A DNA stretch of 22,193 nt from Mnemiopsis leidyi (lineage: Eukaryota; Ctenophora; Tentaculata; Lobata; Bolinopsidae): the NCBI GenBank assembly GCA_000226015.1, contig JH153847.1, forward strand, positions 63,646 to 85,838, read 5' to 3'. The notes under the pieces are model-generated. The model was not told the origin of the DNA. It searched no databases and saw nothing but the letters and a program-made list of their open reading frames with translations. Positions within the stretch are counted from its first letter, which is position 1. The number at the start of each line of letters is the position of its first letter. Positions 1 through 10,325 of this stretch are shown piece by piece. The translations under genes and the position numbers were made by a program.

Positions 1-326
1 GCAAGTAACGGGTAATAACTCGTAGTCTGTCTGATGAGGGACTTTTGTCCCGGAGTCACCCTGCAAGTAACGGTAATAACTCGTAGTCGGTCTGATGAGG
101 AACTTTTGTCCCGGAGTCACCCTGCAAGTAACAGGTAATGACTCGTAGTCTGTCTGATGAGGAACTTTTGTCCCGGAGTCACCCTGCAAGTAACGGGTAA
201 TAACTCGTAGTCGGTCTGATGAGGAACTTTTGTCCCGGAGTCACCCTGCAAGTAACGGTAATGACTCGTAGTCTGTCTGATGAGGAACTTTTGTTCCGGA
301 GTCACCCTGCAAGTAACGGGTAATGA
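1..326. repeat. 62-bp tandem repeat array, about 5.3 copies
   Basis: Units of 61-62 bp begin at 1, 63, 124, 186, 248 and 309 with GCAAGTAACGG, and the array probably continues left of the window. Each unit carries CTGATGAG followed by a hairpin with a TTTT loop (GGGAC/GTCCC at 38-51, GGAAC/GTTCC at 284-297), then GGAGTCACC. An outer TGACTC/GAGTCA pairing can enclose this in some copies. Both strands have open frames across the array only because the unit lacks stops in some frames, so it is not a gene. It would lie in an intron of, or downstream of, the minus-strand receptor gene. Confidence 0.95.
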
Positions 327-892
327 AGGGTTCCAACTTCCAGCTAGTATATTTAAATTTCTTTCAGATGTCACGCAAAATCGGCACAGACACGTGCACT
401 TGAATTCCCTATTGAGTCGTTACTGGAATGGTTGTCAAATTTTAAGACACCTCAAGGATCATGTAGCGACAAATTTCTGCGATATTGACTCGATGGAGTT
501 ATGCTCATTAAACCAGTCGAGACTAACAGTTGGTGTAACTGGACAATCGATACTGGTTACCAGGTGGCGATGGTAACCATGGTTACCCGTTGGCTATGTT
601 AACCTACAGCGAGAATTAGCTGTTATGACGAAATAAAGGTTTAGTTACGTAGCAACGTAGTTTAGGTTTCAGCGAAGCAATAAAATGAAAAAGACGACAC
701 AATTTTGCGCTTAAATCAGGGTAAAATATGAGTTGAAACTACGACTATAAGAACATATTCTGCATATTAATTATTAAACTAAACTTTTTCAGTAGATTAG
801 CACCTTACCTAAGGTAACGTTCGATAGACACAAAAGCTAATAAGCTCATCGCCATAAGTCCGCTCGCTGTCACGGTGTAAGCTTCAATTTTC
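327..892. other. Non-coding stretch, no gene recognised
   Basis: A plus-strand open frame at 280-576 starts inside the tandem array and resembles no family I know, so I treat it as chance. A cluster of GGTTACC half-sites forms two palindromes at 553-563 and 572-587. The rest is AT-rich unique sequence, probably inside the minus-strand receptor gene's intron. Confidence 0.6.
553..588. repeat. Two adjacent GGTTACC palindromes
   Basis: CTGGTTACCAG (553-563) is followed nine bases later by the perfect 16-bp palindrome GGTAACCATGGTTACC (572-587). The same half-site occurs three times within 36 bp. This could be a dimeric factor's binding site or a chance hairpin; no factor is assigned. Confidence 0.6.
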
Positions 893-1398
893 CGTCCCAT
901 CTCACCGAACACCCATCTCACTGAAAATTAGGTGATAGTGTATCCTTAACTTGAGTAGTGAGTTGAATTATCTCACTAAACACCCATTTCACTGAAATTT
1001 GGGTGATAGTGTATCCTTAACTTGAGTAGTGAGTTGAATTATCTCACTAAACACCCATTTCACTGAAATTTGGGTGATAGTGTATCCTTAACTTGAGTAG
1101 TGAGTTGAATTATCTCACTAAACACCCATTTCACTGAAAATTAGGTGATAGTGTATCCTTAACTTAGGTATTGAGTTGAATTATCTCACTAAACACCCAT
1201 TTCACTGAAAATTGGGTGATAGTGTATCCTTAACTTGAGTAGTGAGTTGAATTATCTCACTAAACACCCATTTCACTGAAAATTAGGTGATAGTGTATCC
1301 TTAACTTGAGTAGTGAGTTGAATTATCTCACTAAACACCCATTTCACTGAAATTTGGGTGATAGTGTATCCTTAACTTGGGTATTGAGTTAAATTATC
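893..1398. repeat. 71-bp tandem repeat array, about 7 copies
   Basis: CACCCAT recurs at 910, 981, 1052, 1123, 1194, 1265 and 1336, an exact 71-bp period. Each unit contains a near-palindrome running from CACCCATTTCA to TGAAATTTGGGTG. It also contains a second potential hairpin with TAGTGAG and CTCACTA arms around a 9-base loop. Variants are single substitutions, which suggests recent homogenisation. The array lies just beyond the 3' side of the receptor's second exon (minus strand), so it is probably intronic. Confidence 0.95.
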
Positions 1399-1481
1399 AG
1401 TCCAATACGTGATAACTGAGATAGTGACATAAGATTTAATGGTATAAAGTTCTTGTTAAAACGTAAATAGGTAGCACTCAC

Positions 1482-1622
1482 GATTAAATCCAGAAATGAC
1501 CACCATGGGCTCCCCAATACCGGCTATCATGAGATTCGTGATTGCCAGATGGCACAGTATCGTTCTCAGTGGGGCACCTAACGGTCTTTCACGCAGGAAG
1601 GTGTAAATTACAAGCATGTTCC
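1482..1622 (-). CDS. Opsin-like class A GPCR, exon encoding end of TM1 through TM2
   Basis: On the minus strand this exon follows a TTTTGCAG acceptor and ends at a GTGAGT donor. It is 141 nt, enters with two bases of a split codon and leaves in phase 1. The 46 full codons read N-MLVIYTF, then an arginine-rich first intracellular loop, then CHLAITNLM, and finish GEPMVVISGFN. With the preceding exon's last G, the first codon becomes Gly, giving the conserved TM1 'GN' (residue N1.50). TM2 matches the LAxxD region, but the usually conserved Asp 2.50 is Asn. The G-x-P-x4-I-S-x-F ending resembles neuropsin or peropsin-type opsins, where an RW motif follows. The Lys of TM7 that would prove an opsin lies outside the window, so another rhodopsin-class receptor remains possible. 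Confidence 0.8.
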
Positions 1623-1683
1623 CTGCAAAATGAACAAACTTTAACTCTAGAAAACCGTGTGCTCAGATAGTTTTGTCTTTCCT

Positions 1684-1765
1684 AAAATTCTTGTCCCCCC
1701 CCCATACTCTTATATCCCTTTCTCTCCTCTCCCCTAAATTCTTCCTTTCTTCCTCCCCGAAAAAT
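1684..1765. repeat. Pyrimidine-rich tract with C9 run in GPCR intron
   Basis: C9 occupies 1695-1703, followed by CT-rich sequence to about 1757 on the plus strand. The receptor transcript would read it as purine-rich, so it is not that intron's polypyrimidine tract. It is a low-complexity tract inside the 170-bp intron (1623-1792). Confidence 0.8.
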
Positions 1766-1792
1766 GCTTTTGTAGATTTAATCGTTACTTAC

Positions 1793-1928
1793 CGACCAAG
1801 CTAAATATACAGTTCATGCATAGTAAGCTGGTAAGGATGTAGACTGCTTTCGGATCTGAATCAACCGTTGGTTCATCGTTGGGGCTTGACATTGTTTCTA
1901 CGGGCCCTACGTGTGGGCGAAGGTTCAT
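1793..1928 (-). CDS. Opsin-like class A GPCR, first coding exon (N-terminus and TM1)
   Basis: Read on the minus strand from ATG at 1928 to a GTAAGT donor after 1793: 45 codons plus one base (phase 1), matching the phase of the next exon. An in-frame TAA two codons upstream supports this start. A second in-frame ATG at 1892 would shorten the protein by 12 residues. The encoded N-terminus is short and acidic (EPTVDSDPKAVY), with no cleaved signal peptide. It is followed by the hydrophobic TM1 run ILTSLLCMNCIFSLVG, which continues into the next exon. A weak acceptor-like TTTTATTTCTACATAAAG just upstream means an untranslated 5' exon could exist. Polarity is opposite to the Ig gene; the two are divergent, or this gene is nested in an Ig-gene intron. 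Confidence 0.78.
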
Positions 1929-3558
1929 ACTTTATGTAGAAATAAAATTAAGTAAATTTTAGTCATTCTCGACAAATATTGAATAAATTCGTATGTTGAA
2001 TGATAGTCAGTTTCGGCAAAGTAGCAAAAATCTAACTAAGATATATGATGTAAATTGCAATTCTTCAAAGAAAAAGTGATGACTCCCTTAAAATATCGTT
2101 GTCTACAATTGTGTTGGGAAAATAGAGAATAACTAAAGAAATAAAGTGAGTAATTAGGTCCTCTGTTCGCTGTTACGACGAAGTGTCATAAGAAAGAGAG
2201 TAGATGAAACGTATAACCACTGTTAAAGTATACATAAGGTATACATATAACTATATTATATGACAGAGTGTCATATATTATATGACAGAGTGTCATAAGA
2301 AAGATGAAACGTACCACTGTACAGGTACAGGTGTTATTTCTCATTAGAATGAAACGATCCTCGCGTGGTCTAAGTGCTGCTTCTTAAATTTAGTCAGTTC
2401 TATCTGTCTAGATGATAGGACTGCGACCGGGTAGATCGGCTAGCGCTTTCTTAAACCGGCCTTAACTTTGTAAGGTATCGATAACAAACCGACTAAAAAC
2501 TTTCGATACTATGGACATCGTTTATCCTGAACTCGTATTGGTAAAAGTCAGCTATAACAGGGTTCCTGATAGTGTTCTATCCACAACTATAGAGCCACAT
2601 TAGCTCACTGAGACGTTCGCTTGCACCAAACTAGCAATGATTAAACGAGAATCCTTCAAATTGATCATTAGTATAATTTCAATTTATCTACAATCCGAGC
2701 TCAGACATTACTGCATTGGGTGTAACAAATTAGATCACAGCCAGAAAACCTTGGTCAACTTATACAATTTGTATATCCCCAAATATGTACTAACTCCCAT
2801 AACTCTCATAGTCCAGATAAAATGTATACAAAACAGCTGGACTGATACAGCTAATACCCTAAAATCGCAGGTGTAGAAGTATAGCACTCATTAAGGAAGA
2901 CTCATACATTCTCTTAACCACGATATGTTAGGAATTTAAAACGTTTCATAGTACATTCATTAACTAACGTAATGTTTAAGGCTTTACTCAGTTTAAACGT
3001 TATAGACAGATACATTATTACATTAGGTGATCATGTAATGTTTAACCCTGGAGTTCGCTGTTTAAACGGTCTATAAAAGTATAAAAGCCATGACCAGAAC
3101 GCAATAGAATTAGGTAATTAGGCGCGATCGTGCGGGGGATTACTTTAGTGGAGGTTATAGTAGTGAGAGTGGAAGTGGAACGTCGGACAACGCTATAGAA
3201 CGTTGTATAATTTGGGTGTTCTAATGTAGTGAGTCCCATGTAGTGCGGAATGCTCTGAATGGTGCGTATTTACTTATTTAATCAGACATCTCGATTGTAA
3301 AGGTTTACGAAGGCAAACCGCATGGCATTATAAAATTTGTGCTGCGTCTATAATAGGGACAGTGTCCTAAAAGTATATCATGCGGCTCATAACACATTTA
3401 CCACATAGTTTAGTTCATCTCAGCTGGAATCAATTAGGTGACTCGATGTTCTTTGAAGCTTGCACCTGCTTTATTAGACGCGAGATTAGAGCCGCTCAGA
3501 GGACCCTCTATGTATCTGGATCTAAAAGGCGTCACTCACTGAACTTAATAGATAAAAG
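1929..3558. other. Non-coding interval between divergent exons
   Basis: I find no recognisable gene. Short open frames at 2637-2876 (+), 3042-3239 (-) and 3380-3601 (+) show no domain, signal peptide or splice context that I trust. Two copies of a 17-bp inverted repeat lie at 2259-2297. The receptor's promoter should lie in the left part, but I see no clear core-promoter motif. Confidence 0.55.
2251..2297. repeat. Two tandem copies of a short inverted repeat
   Basis: TATGACAGAGTGTCATA occurs at 2259-2275 and 2281-2297; its 7-bp arms flank GAG. A related AGTGTCATAAGAAAG at 2183-2197 shares the right-hand flank with the second copy, suggesting a short local duplication. Confidence 0.8.
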
Positions 3559-3650
3559 TATTTTGGGAGGGGTCACAAATTTTGACCAAATAAATTGCTA
3601 GAGAACACTGCGTTCTGATTGGTTAAAATTTTGTAACCCCTAACAAAAAT
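3559..3650. repeat. Foldback (hairpin) element of about 92 bp
   Basis: The left arm GGGGTCACAAATTTTGACC pairs with a right arm ending GGTTAAAATTTTGTAACCCC, with a few mismatches and G-U-type changes. Pairing extends outward through the T/A-rich ends, and inward AGAAC (3602-3606) and GTTCT (3612-3616) close a 5-base apical loop. It may be a miniature foldback transposon, or a transcript that forms a long hairpin. No clear target duplication is visible. Confidence 0.75.
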
Positions 3651-3983
3651 AATCTTCTCTAACTTTAATAAAATCCGAACTAAAGATCACACAATCGACT
3701 TTTATATAGCCTTGAACCCATTGATTGAATAAATTGATTAAATAACTTGATCGGTATTGAATCTGTATTCAGAGAAATGCAACATTAAACTGTAAGAAAA
3801 TTTTAAAAAGCTTCAACTGCCTCAGCTTTTATTCTGCAACTTGTTCCTTTAAGTAGGCAGGGCTTTGTTTAAAAGTCGCATGACGTGAATTACCCGATAG
3901 TTGGGAATTTCCACCCTGTCAATCCGACAAGGAAACCAGGCAGTTAATACTTCTAACCCTCTATTACTCTACTTTATTTTCAG
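3651..3983. other. Presumed intron 5' of the first visible Ig exon
   Basis: AT-rich sequence with no coding signal, ending in CTCTACTTTATTTTCAG, a good splice acceptor for the exon at 3984. Confidence 0.6.
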
Positions 3984-4075
3984 AGATGCCGTACGCCAAC
4001 ATACCATCGGATCACATATCGTGCGAGCATGGAGATCAAGTGATGATTCCTTGTGAACACAACCAGGACAGCACG
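3984..4075 (+). CDS. Ig-domain gene, exon encoding strands A-B and first disulfide Cys
   Basis: This 92-nt exon follows a TTTATTTTCAG acceptor and precedes a GTAAG donor. It enters in phase 1 (two bases complete a split codon) and leaves in phase 0. It reads PYANIPSDHISC, EHGDQVMIPC, then EHNQDST. The G-D-Q-V-x-I-P-C segment is the B strand of an I-set immunoglobulin domain, and its Cys is the first of the canonical disulfide. The Cys in HISC, ten residues earlier, is extra. The ATG at 3986 is unlikely to be a start: no signal peptide follows and the acceptor is strong. Such domains act in cell adhesion, receptors or matrix proteins, outside the cell, or in muscle giant proteins. The specific protein cannot be named. 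Confidence 0.88.
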
Positions 4076-6281
4076 GTAAGAATTGTCTCGTTGTGGAAGA
4101 AGTCCTCATTTTGTTTGTAACTATGCGTAAGAAACATTTTCTATTCTAAGACCGATCGATCAGCGATCGCACCTAAATGGTCTTGATAATCTATTTTTTC
4201 ATTTCTACATAAAGTTGAGGCTCCGATTTTGGTGTCATCTCCCGATCGTCTTACTCTTGTGTGATGTGTACCGTATTTGGGGTAAATTATTTCAGGGTTA
4301 TGATCTTAGTAAACCCATAAAACTGACTAGGAAGATAGGGAAAACCTTAGCAAAAAACTTGAAGAGGAAGATTGAAACTTAACACAGCTCCGAATTAAAA
4401 GCCTAACTTTCTTAATCAAGGCTAAAAAACAACACAGAGCTAGCGAGAAGTTCTCAAATATTTGTTGTTGGAAATTTTAAAGAAAATCCCCAGATTTTCC
4501 CTAATTATAATGCCCACCACGTTTGCGAGCCTTTTTAAGGTAACAAATAAACACCCTGTAACAATCGGGCGGGACAGATTCCATGATAAATCGCGAGGTT
4601 GCCTCGCAGTTTTTGTCGCGCCACTTATTTAACGGTTATAATTAAGAGTATCCTAACGACTGAATTATAGAATTGTAAAACTAGTCTGGTAGTTACAGGG
4701 AATTTCGTGGTTACGACTCATGTGGTATTTATCTCCTGTCTCCACAGGTTTTAGCGACTTTAATGGTAAAATTGTTAACGAATTATAGGATATAACCTGG
4801 CTGGCGACTGTGGGAAAATATGGTTCCATAGAAGAGGGTCAATTTGGAGTTTTTGTTTGTGAAGTCCGGGGGGAATTTGAAATATAGATTACCATAATTT
4901 TAAGCTTTGACTTGTCTAGGGTCTAGTATTTGACCCTTGAGGTACTCTCACTTCCTTCCCCAATTTGTGACAAAGATTCCAAGTGCGTGCGCATGCAACA
5001 CAAGTTTTAGATTTGGTTTCCACATCAACAAGTTGGTGTACTTTTGTTGGAACCAGAATGCTGGCTAAATTTGAGGATATTTTGACTTTTTTCTACTTAT
5101 TGGGTTCATTTTTTGCTATTTCTACGCTCATAACTGCATCTTCAATGATGCAATCAAGATAAGCTTTCTCATATAGCATTGCTGCTACAATATACCCCCT
5201 TTAACTACGAACAATTCCATCCAAAGCAATTGCAACGTCAATTATTGGTCATAGTAGAGGTTAACAATATTCGGAAATTGCTAAATTCTTCTCAAGCGAA
5301 TTTCAGAGCTATTTGGAAGTTAGTCCATCCACTTACTTTGATACGTAAGTATCTTGTATATGGTTGAAGTCTAAAAACATCAAAAGAAATTTCAAAAATT
5401 TTTCACCTATTACTGACTTGGGAAAAGATTTAAAGCCTCATGTGGGTTTGTGTTCAATGTCCCTAAGTATATATGCAATTTTTTGGAGTAACTTAAGTTT
5501 TTGACCCTCAATTTCGACTCATATACATTAACTCTATGGTTTCCTTGCTATAAAAACAGTTTTATTCCCAAATTTATTAAAAATGTGGTAAAATTGCAGA
5601 ATTTTGGCCTTTTTGACCCCAATTTATGCAGTCCAGATTAAATTTACCCTCTAAAAGACCTCAATTTATAATTCTTGACAAATTAATGCACACCAGATAG
5701 GTGTAAAAAATTTCTTGCCCTTTTTTATCAAAGAGCTATCTTAAAGGTAGCAAGCAGCCAAGTTTATGAGCAAAAAATAAGTTTATCCTGAAATTTATCA
5801 CATTAAATTAAATTGTTAATCATAAAAACTGACTATCCCATCATGTTTAGTTGCTGTTTTATGCAGCAGGACTGAAACATGACGGTATAAAAATAATACT
5901 AAATTACCCTTGATGGCTTGATATCATTAATATTTGCCATTTGAGTGTATGGTTTTTAAAGGCCCTATATTTGAGTACAAATTTCGAGCTGTTTAAGTTT
6001 TAGTGATTGCATTAAGTCACGAATCAAGTATGTGGTGAGACAACAACATAATATGATATGATTTTATGAACAAAATTCGAGGTTATCATCAAATTTCTCA
6101 CATAAAAAACACTAAATCCTTAATAACCTCACTTTGTAAATTATGGCAAAGGTTTTCATACAAACGCTTTTGAGAATAAACATGAGAAAATAAGATTATT
6201 GCCTGAAAATTGGCTGAATATAAATTTCACAAATTGTGACTATTCAAGCTGCTATTGATGACCAATTGTATTGCACTTAGG
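4076..6281. other. Intron (5' part of the 15.3-kb intron), unique AT-rich DNA
   Basis: This stretch belongs to the intron 4076-19381 that splits the Ig domain between C and W. I see no gene. A short open frame at 5179-5367 has no recognisable feature. A small perfect hairpin, GCGAGG-TTG-CCTCGC, occurs near 4593. Confidence 0.6.
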
Positions 6282-6390
6282 CATCGCCTCGTGCAACAAC
6301 GACAAATATGTGCACTCAGCTTTTCTCACGCAATCGTTTTCGTTATTGCACGAATGCACTCGGCGAAATCGCTCTATAATTCGCCGATAA
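6282..6390. repeat. Two consecutive hairpins, MITE-like
   Basis: TCGTGCAACAACGA (6289-6302) pairs with TCGTTATTGCACGA (6340-6353) at 13 of 14 positions. Immediately after it, TCGGCGAA (6360-6367) pairs perfectly with TTCGCCGA (6380-6387). GC content is higher than in the flanks. It may be a non-autonomous element remnant; no target duplication was found. Confidence 0.6.
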
Positions 6391-6762
6391 TCAGCAAAAT
6401 CGTCGATTTAAGGCATGAGTGATGAAAAAAACCCAACCCAGCACTGGGTAAAGCACCCGCTTGTGCTGAGTGAGAAGTGACTGAACGACTGATTTGAAAA
6501 CTGCAGGCTGGGTTTATAGGTTTAGTATTTACCTCGCACCCATCGCAGTGATTTAACTGTTTAACTGTTTGCGTCGAGAAACGGTTTTTGTTGCCGACAG
6601 TAAGCGTTTCAGCGATATAATTCCTCTACTGTATGTGATTTGATGACTTCCTCTAAAAGTCTAGGTCATATTGGGAACTTCTTTATCTTGACCGAAACAA
6701 ACAGTATGGCCTGCTGAAGAACTATGTACTTTCAGCGTGTTGTCCACCATGCCAGAAAAAGA

Positions 6763-6992
6763 TTTAATTAAAATTAATTAGATCTAAAAAATGTAATTAG
6801 ATCTAATTAAATTCAAGTAAATCTAATTTGATCTCAGTAAATCTAATTAAATGTAAGTACATCTAAATGACTATAATTAGATCTAATTAAATCTAAGTGA
6901 GTAAATCTGAGTAAATCATAGTTAATCTAGGAAAATATAATTTGATATACGTAAATTTAAGTGAGTAAATCTGAGTAGATCTAAGTAAATCT
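6763..6992. repeat. Degenerate AT-rich repeat based on TAAATCTAA
   Basis: Variants of TAATTAGATCTAA, AAGTAAATCTAA and GTGAGTAAATCTGAGTA recur irregularly. The array is old and diverged. It contains no coding signal. Confidence 0.85.
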
Positions 6993-7193
6993 AACCTATT
7001 TGTGTTCACTGAGCTTTAGACTGTTTATTTAAGCGATAAAACGTTCAACGATGGGTAAAATCAACACTTTAAAAATAAAGTAAAAGGCTGATAACAATTT
7101 AAAGTTGTTTTTATCTCAAAATTGGCCTAAAATTATCGTACAAGTCTTAAACCTTTGATCTTTGTGGTAATGGAAAAAATGAATTAAATAAGG

Positions 7194-7228
7194 ATTTTCA
7201 CCGAGTGTATTGTACACTTGGTGAAAAT
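7194..7228. repeat. 35-bp near-perfect inverted repeat
   Basis: ATTTTCACC-x-AGTGTA pairs with TACACT-x-GGTGAAAAT around a short centre, with only one mismatched position per arm. It is intronic. Function unknown. Confidence 0.75.
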
Positions 7229-7448
7229 GATTATGATAATGTGTTGTGTTTGATGCTTATTTCATTTATGATAAGATATTCTGCATTTAAATAAGTCATT
7301 CCGCTATTCCAGTCTCAGATTATTCTTCAACATATCAAAATGAATACGATTATCAAAAAGATGAGTCCGTCGTTTTCGACGGAATTAAACGCATCCAAAA
7401 ATTACAGGAAAGACGTGTAGTCACATACAAGTAATAATAGGTAATGAT

Positions 7449-7632
7449 TTTACAGTTTAAATCTAAGCGATTACATAGATACGTCCACATACTAATAAGA
7501 AAATTTAATGAATTTACAGTTTATTTTTATGATGAATAGGACTAATAGAGTTGTCACGTACATCTTGTAGCAAGTGAAACGCGAAATTACAGTTTATTAT
7601 ATACATCTAAACGACTACATAGATACGTCCAG
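7449..7632. repeat. Dispersed direct repeat pair in intron
   Basis: TTTACAGTTTA..ATCTAA followed by CATAGATACGTCCA occurs at 7449-7488 and again, with a small insertion, at 7586-7632. A third partial TTTACAGTTTAT lies near 7513. This is probably a diverged tandem repeat. Confidence 0.7.
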
Positions 7633-8830
7633 GATATCGAATGAGAGACGAGAGTAGCGGGATATTGCCTGAAATTGCATCGAAAACATACACCCCCGCA
7701 CTCACATTAAATTCATTGACAAGTTGTCTGACTTTATCCGACCCTCATTCTCCCCGAGAATAAAATGTCGGGAGGGTGCGTGCTGCCGTACAAATAGACA
7801 AGTGGCTCTGAAATCTCAATGCCTGCATACGTGTTAACATGATCGCTCAATCGTAATTTTATATCTGAAATAGATGGCTTTGCGCGGCGTGTCTATGTAT
7901 TTTATAGGTGCTACGATATTTTATATTCGATATAATTTTAGGACGATAAGAAAGATTGATTAATGAAGCCATGGTTATGCTGAAGCTCTGTGAAATTTAC
8001 AGTGTTACAATATCGAGATTGAAATGTCATAAAGCTGAACTAAAGCCATGTTTGCAATAACATTATGTTACTGGTTTGTGTTCGGAAGGAGCACGGCCGA
8101 GAATTAACATAACCAATAATAATGTATGACACGTGTAATAATAACGACACCAAGTACCAACGCAAACATCAAAATTATATCGAATATACCTAATTATGCA
8201 ACCACCAACTCTGCAAGCTTGGTAATTAATGTGCCGAGATTGCGAAATTTCATAATTAACAATTGGAAGTCCTCATAATTATTTTACCGTAAGATTTTAA
8301 AGCTTCTCAAATGATTTCTTTCTTTAGAATTTAGTGCAGTATCAAACGAGCGCAAGTGATATTAGAATTTGGGGATATTTTATTCGTATAGCTTTTTGAT
8401 CGATTTCACTACTTTTTATTCTCCATCTGAGTCTGGGGTAACAGTGTTTCGTACGGTAAAAAGCCAAAAATCGCGGTACCGCGAGACACAAAATCGCGAC
8501 ATTGTCGTGGCAAAAATTGTGAAAATCGCGGTAATGTGGCGGCAAATAGCTGAAAATTAGCGGCAAAAATAGCGAACATCGTGATTTTTCGAGGTAAAAG
8601 GTTTTTTATTATAGCTGAAGCAGGAAACATTTATATTCTGAGTTGACTATTTAACATATAGTCCATATAATGAGGCCTTTTGGCAAGTCAAGTCTACTCT
8701 TCAACAAACTTCCTATAACTGGCCAACAATTTTACTCGTAACAGAACGACTGATGTTACATTTTCGAGATTAATTTAGCAAAAACGTCGTTTATTGTGCG
8801 ATTAAACATTCGGTTATAGCATGATAAATC
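7633..8830. other. Intronic DNA with a degenerate GCGGCAAAA-type repeat
   Basis: No gene is recognised. At about 8457-8600, imperfect repeats such as AAAATCGCGGTAATGTGGCGG and TAGCGGCAAAAATAGCG occur, with the perfect 14-bp palindrome TCGCGGTACCGCGA inside. Short open frames on both strands there overlap one another and are products of the repeat. Confidence 0.6.
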
Positions 8831-8942
8831 GTCCATTTTCTTCTAGTTTGCAGTTAAGTTGGTTATCAAATAATAAATGCAAATCTGTCCATTTTCTTCT
8901 AGTTTAAAGTCCAGTTGGTTATCAAATAATAACTGCAAATCA
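8831..8942. repeat. 56-bp tandem duplication
   Basis: GTCCATTTTCTTCTAGTTT begins copies at 8831 and 8887. Both continue to GTTGGTTATCAAATAATAA and TGCAAATC with few substitutions. Confidence 0.9.
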
Positions 8943-9721
<779 letters not shown>

Positions 9722-9880
9722 TTAAGTTTTCAATTTCAATTAAACTTAAATTAACTTCGTGTTCAACATTTAAAAAAACATATGAAAACCAATTAGCCGA
9801 TGATGATGATATCAATACTGGAACTTCAAATTGAGATATCGTCATAGCATCATGGACTTACTTTAAGATACATTGCGACG

Positions 9881-10285
9881 GTGGCTTATGACTTTGTTTT
9901 TCCCAATAACGTGATAAGAGAGGAGGTTACAAGGTATATGAAGGAAAAGCTCTCACCAAAGATAGTGGATCCTCTTGAGTTTTGGCAAAGAAACCATGAA
10001 CTGTATCCTAACTTGAGTAAACTTGTGAGGGTTTACTTCTGCTTACCGCCATCCACTGTGGCCAGTGAACGTGCCTTCAAGGTGGCAAAAAATGTTGTTG
10101 GGGACAACAGAGTGCGGCTCAGGCCCGACTATCTTGAAATGAATTTGTTCTTAAAATATAATCTGAGGGCACTTAACTACGACCTTAACAATCTGGAATC
10201 TCCACCTGCGGATTTCCGCCCACTCAATACCACGCCACACACATTTGATTTCGTTTGTTCTTATCTGCTCACTTATCTCGCCTAA
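9881..10285 (+). pseudogene. hAT transposase C-terminal fragment
   Basis: The frame is open from about 9849 to TAA at 10285; no good ATG sits at its 5' end, so its true start is lost or lies in another exon. It reads DPLEFWQRNHELYPNLSKLV, then RVYFCLPPSTVASERAF and later NRVRLRPDYLEMNLFL. This is the hallmark hAT C-terminal (dimerisation) block: W-x6-YP-x-L, P-x-S-x-x-SERAF, then R-x-x-L-x-P-x-x-x-E. A full hAT transposase is usually about 500-700 residues, whereas about 140 remain. The DDE-type catalytic acidic residues and the BED finger are absent. The fragment lies between the left subterminal array and the acidic-tail ORF of the same element. By itself it should be inactive. Confidence 0.88.
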
Positions 10286-10325
10286 TTTAACGGCGAGATT
10301 GCTGTGTGCTTGTAGCGTTTAAGTG

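Noticed and set aside
117..374. Minus-strand 85-residue ORF with repeated peptide
   Set aside because: It is a translation of the 62-bp tandem array; the unit is not coding-like and no domain is present.
1..1398. CRISPR-like array
   Set aside because: The repeats are contiguous minisatellites without unique spacers, in a eukaryotic sequence.
3380..3601. 73-residue plus-strand ORF as a 5' exon of the Ig gene
   Set aside because: No signal peptide or Ig motif, no donor in suitable phase, and its end runs into the foldback element.
7361..7385. GATGAG followed by TCCGTCG-TTTT-CGACGGA, resembling a hammerhead stem II
   Set aside because: The upstream core reads AAGATGA rather than CTGATGA, and no GAAA follows the stem; only a perfect short hairpin remains.
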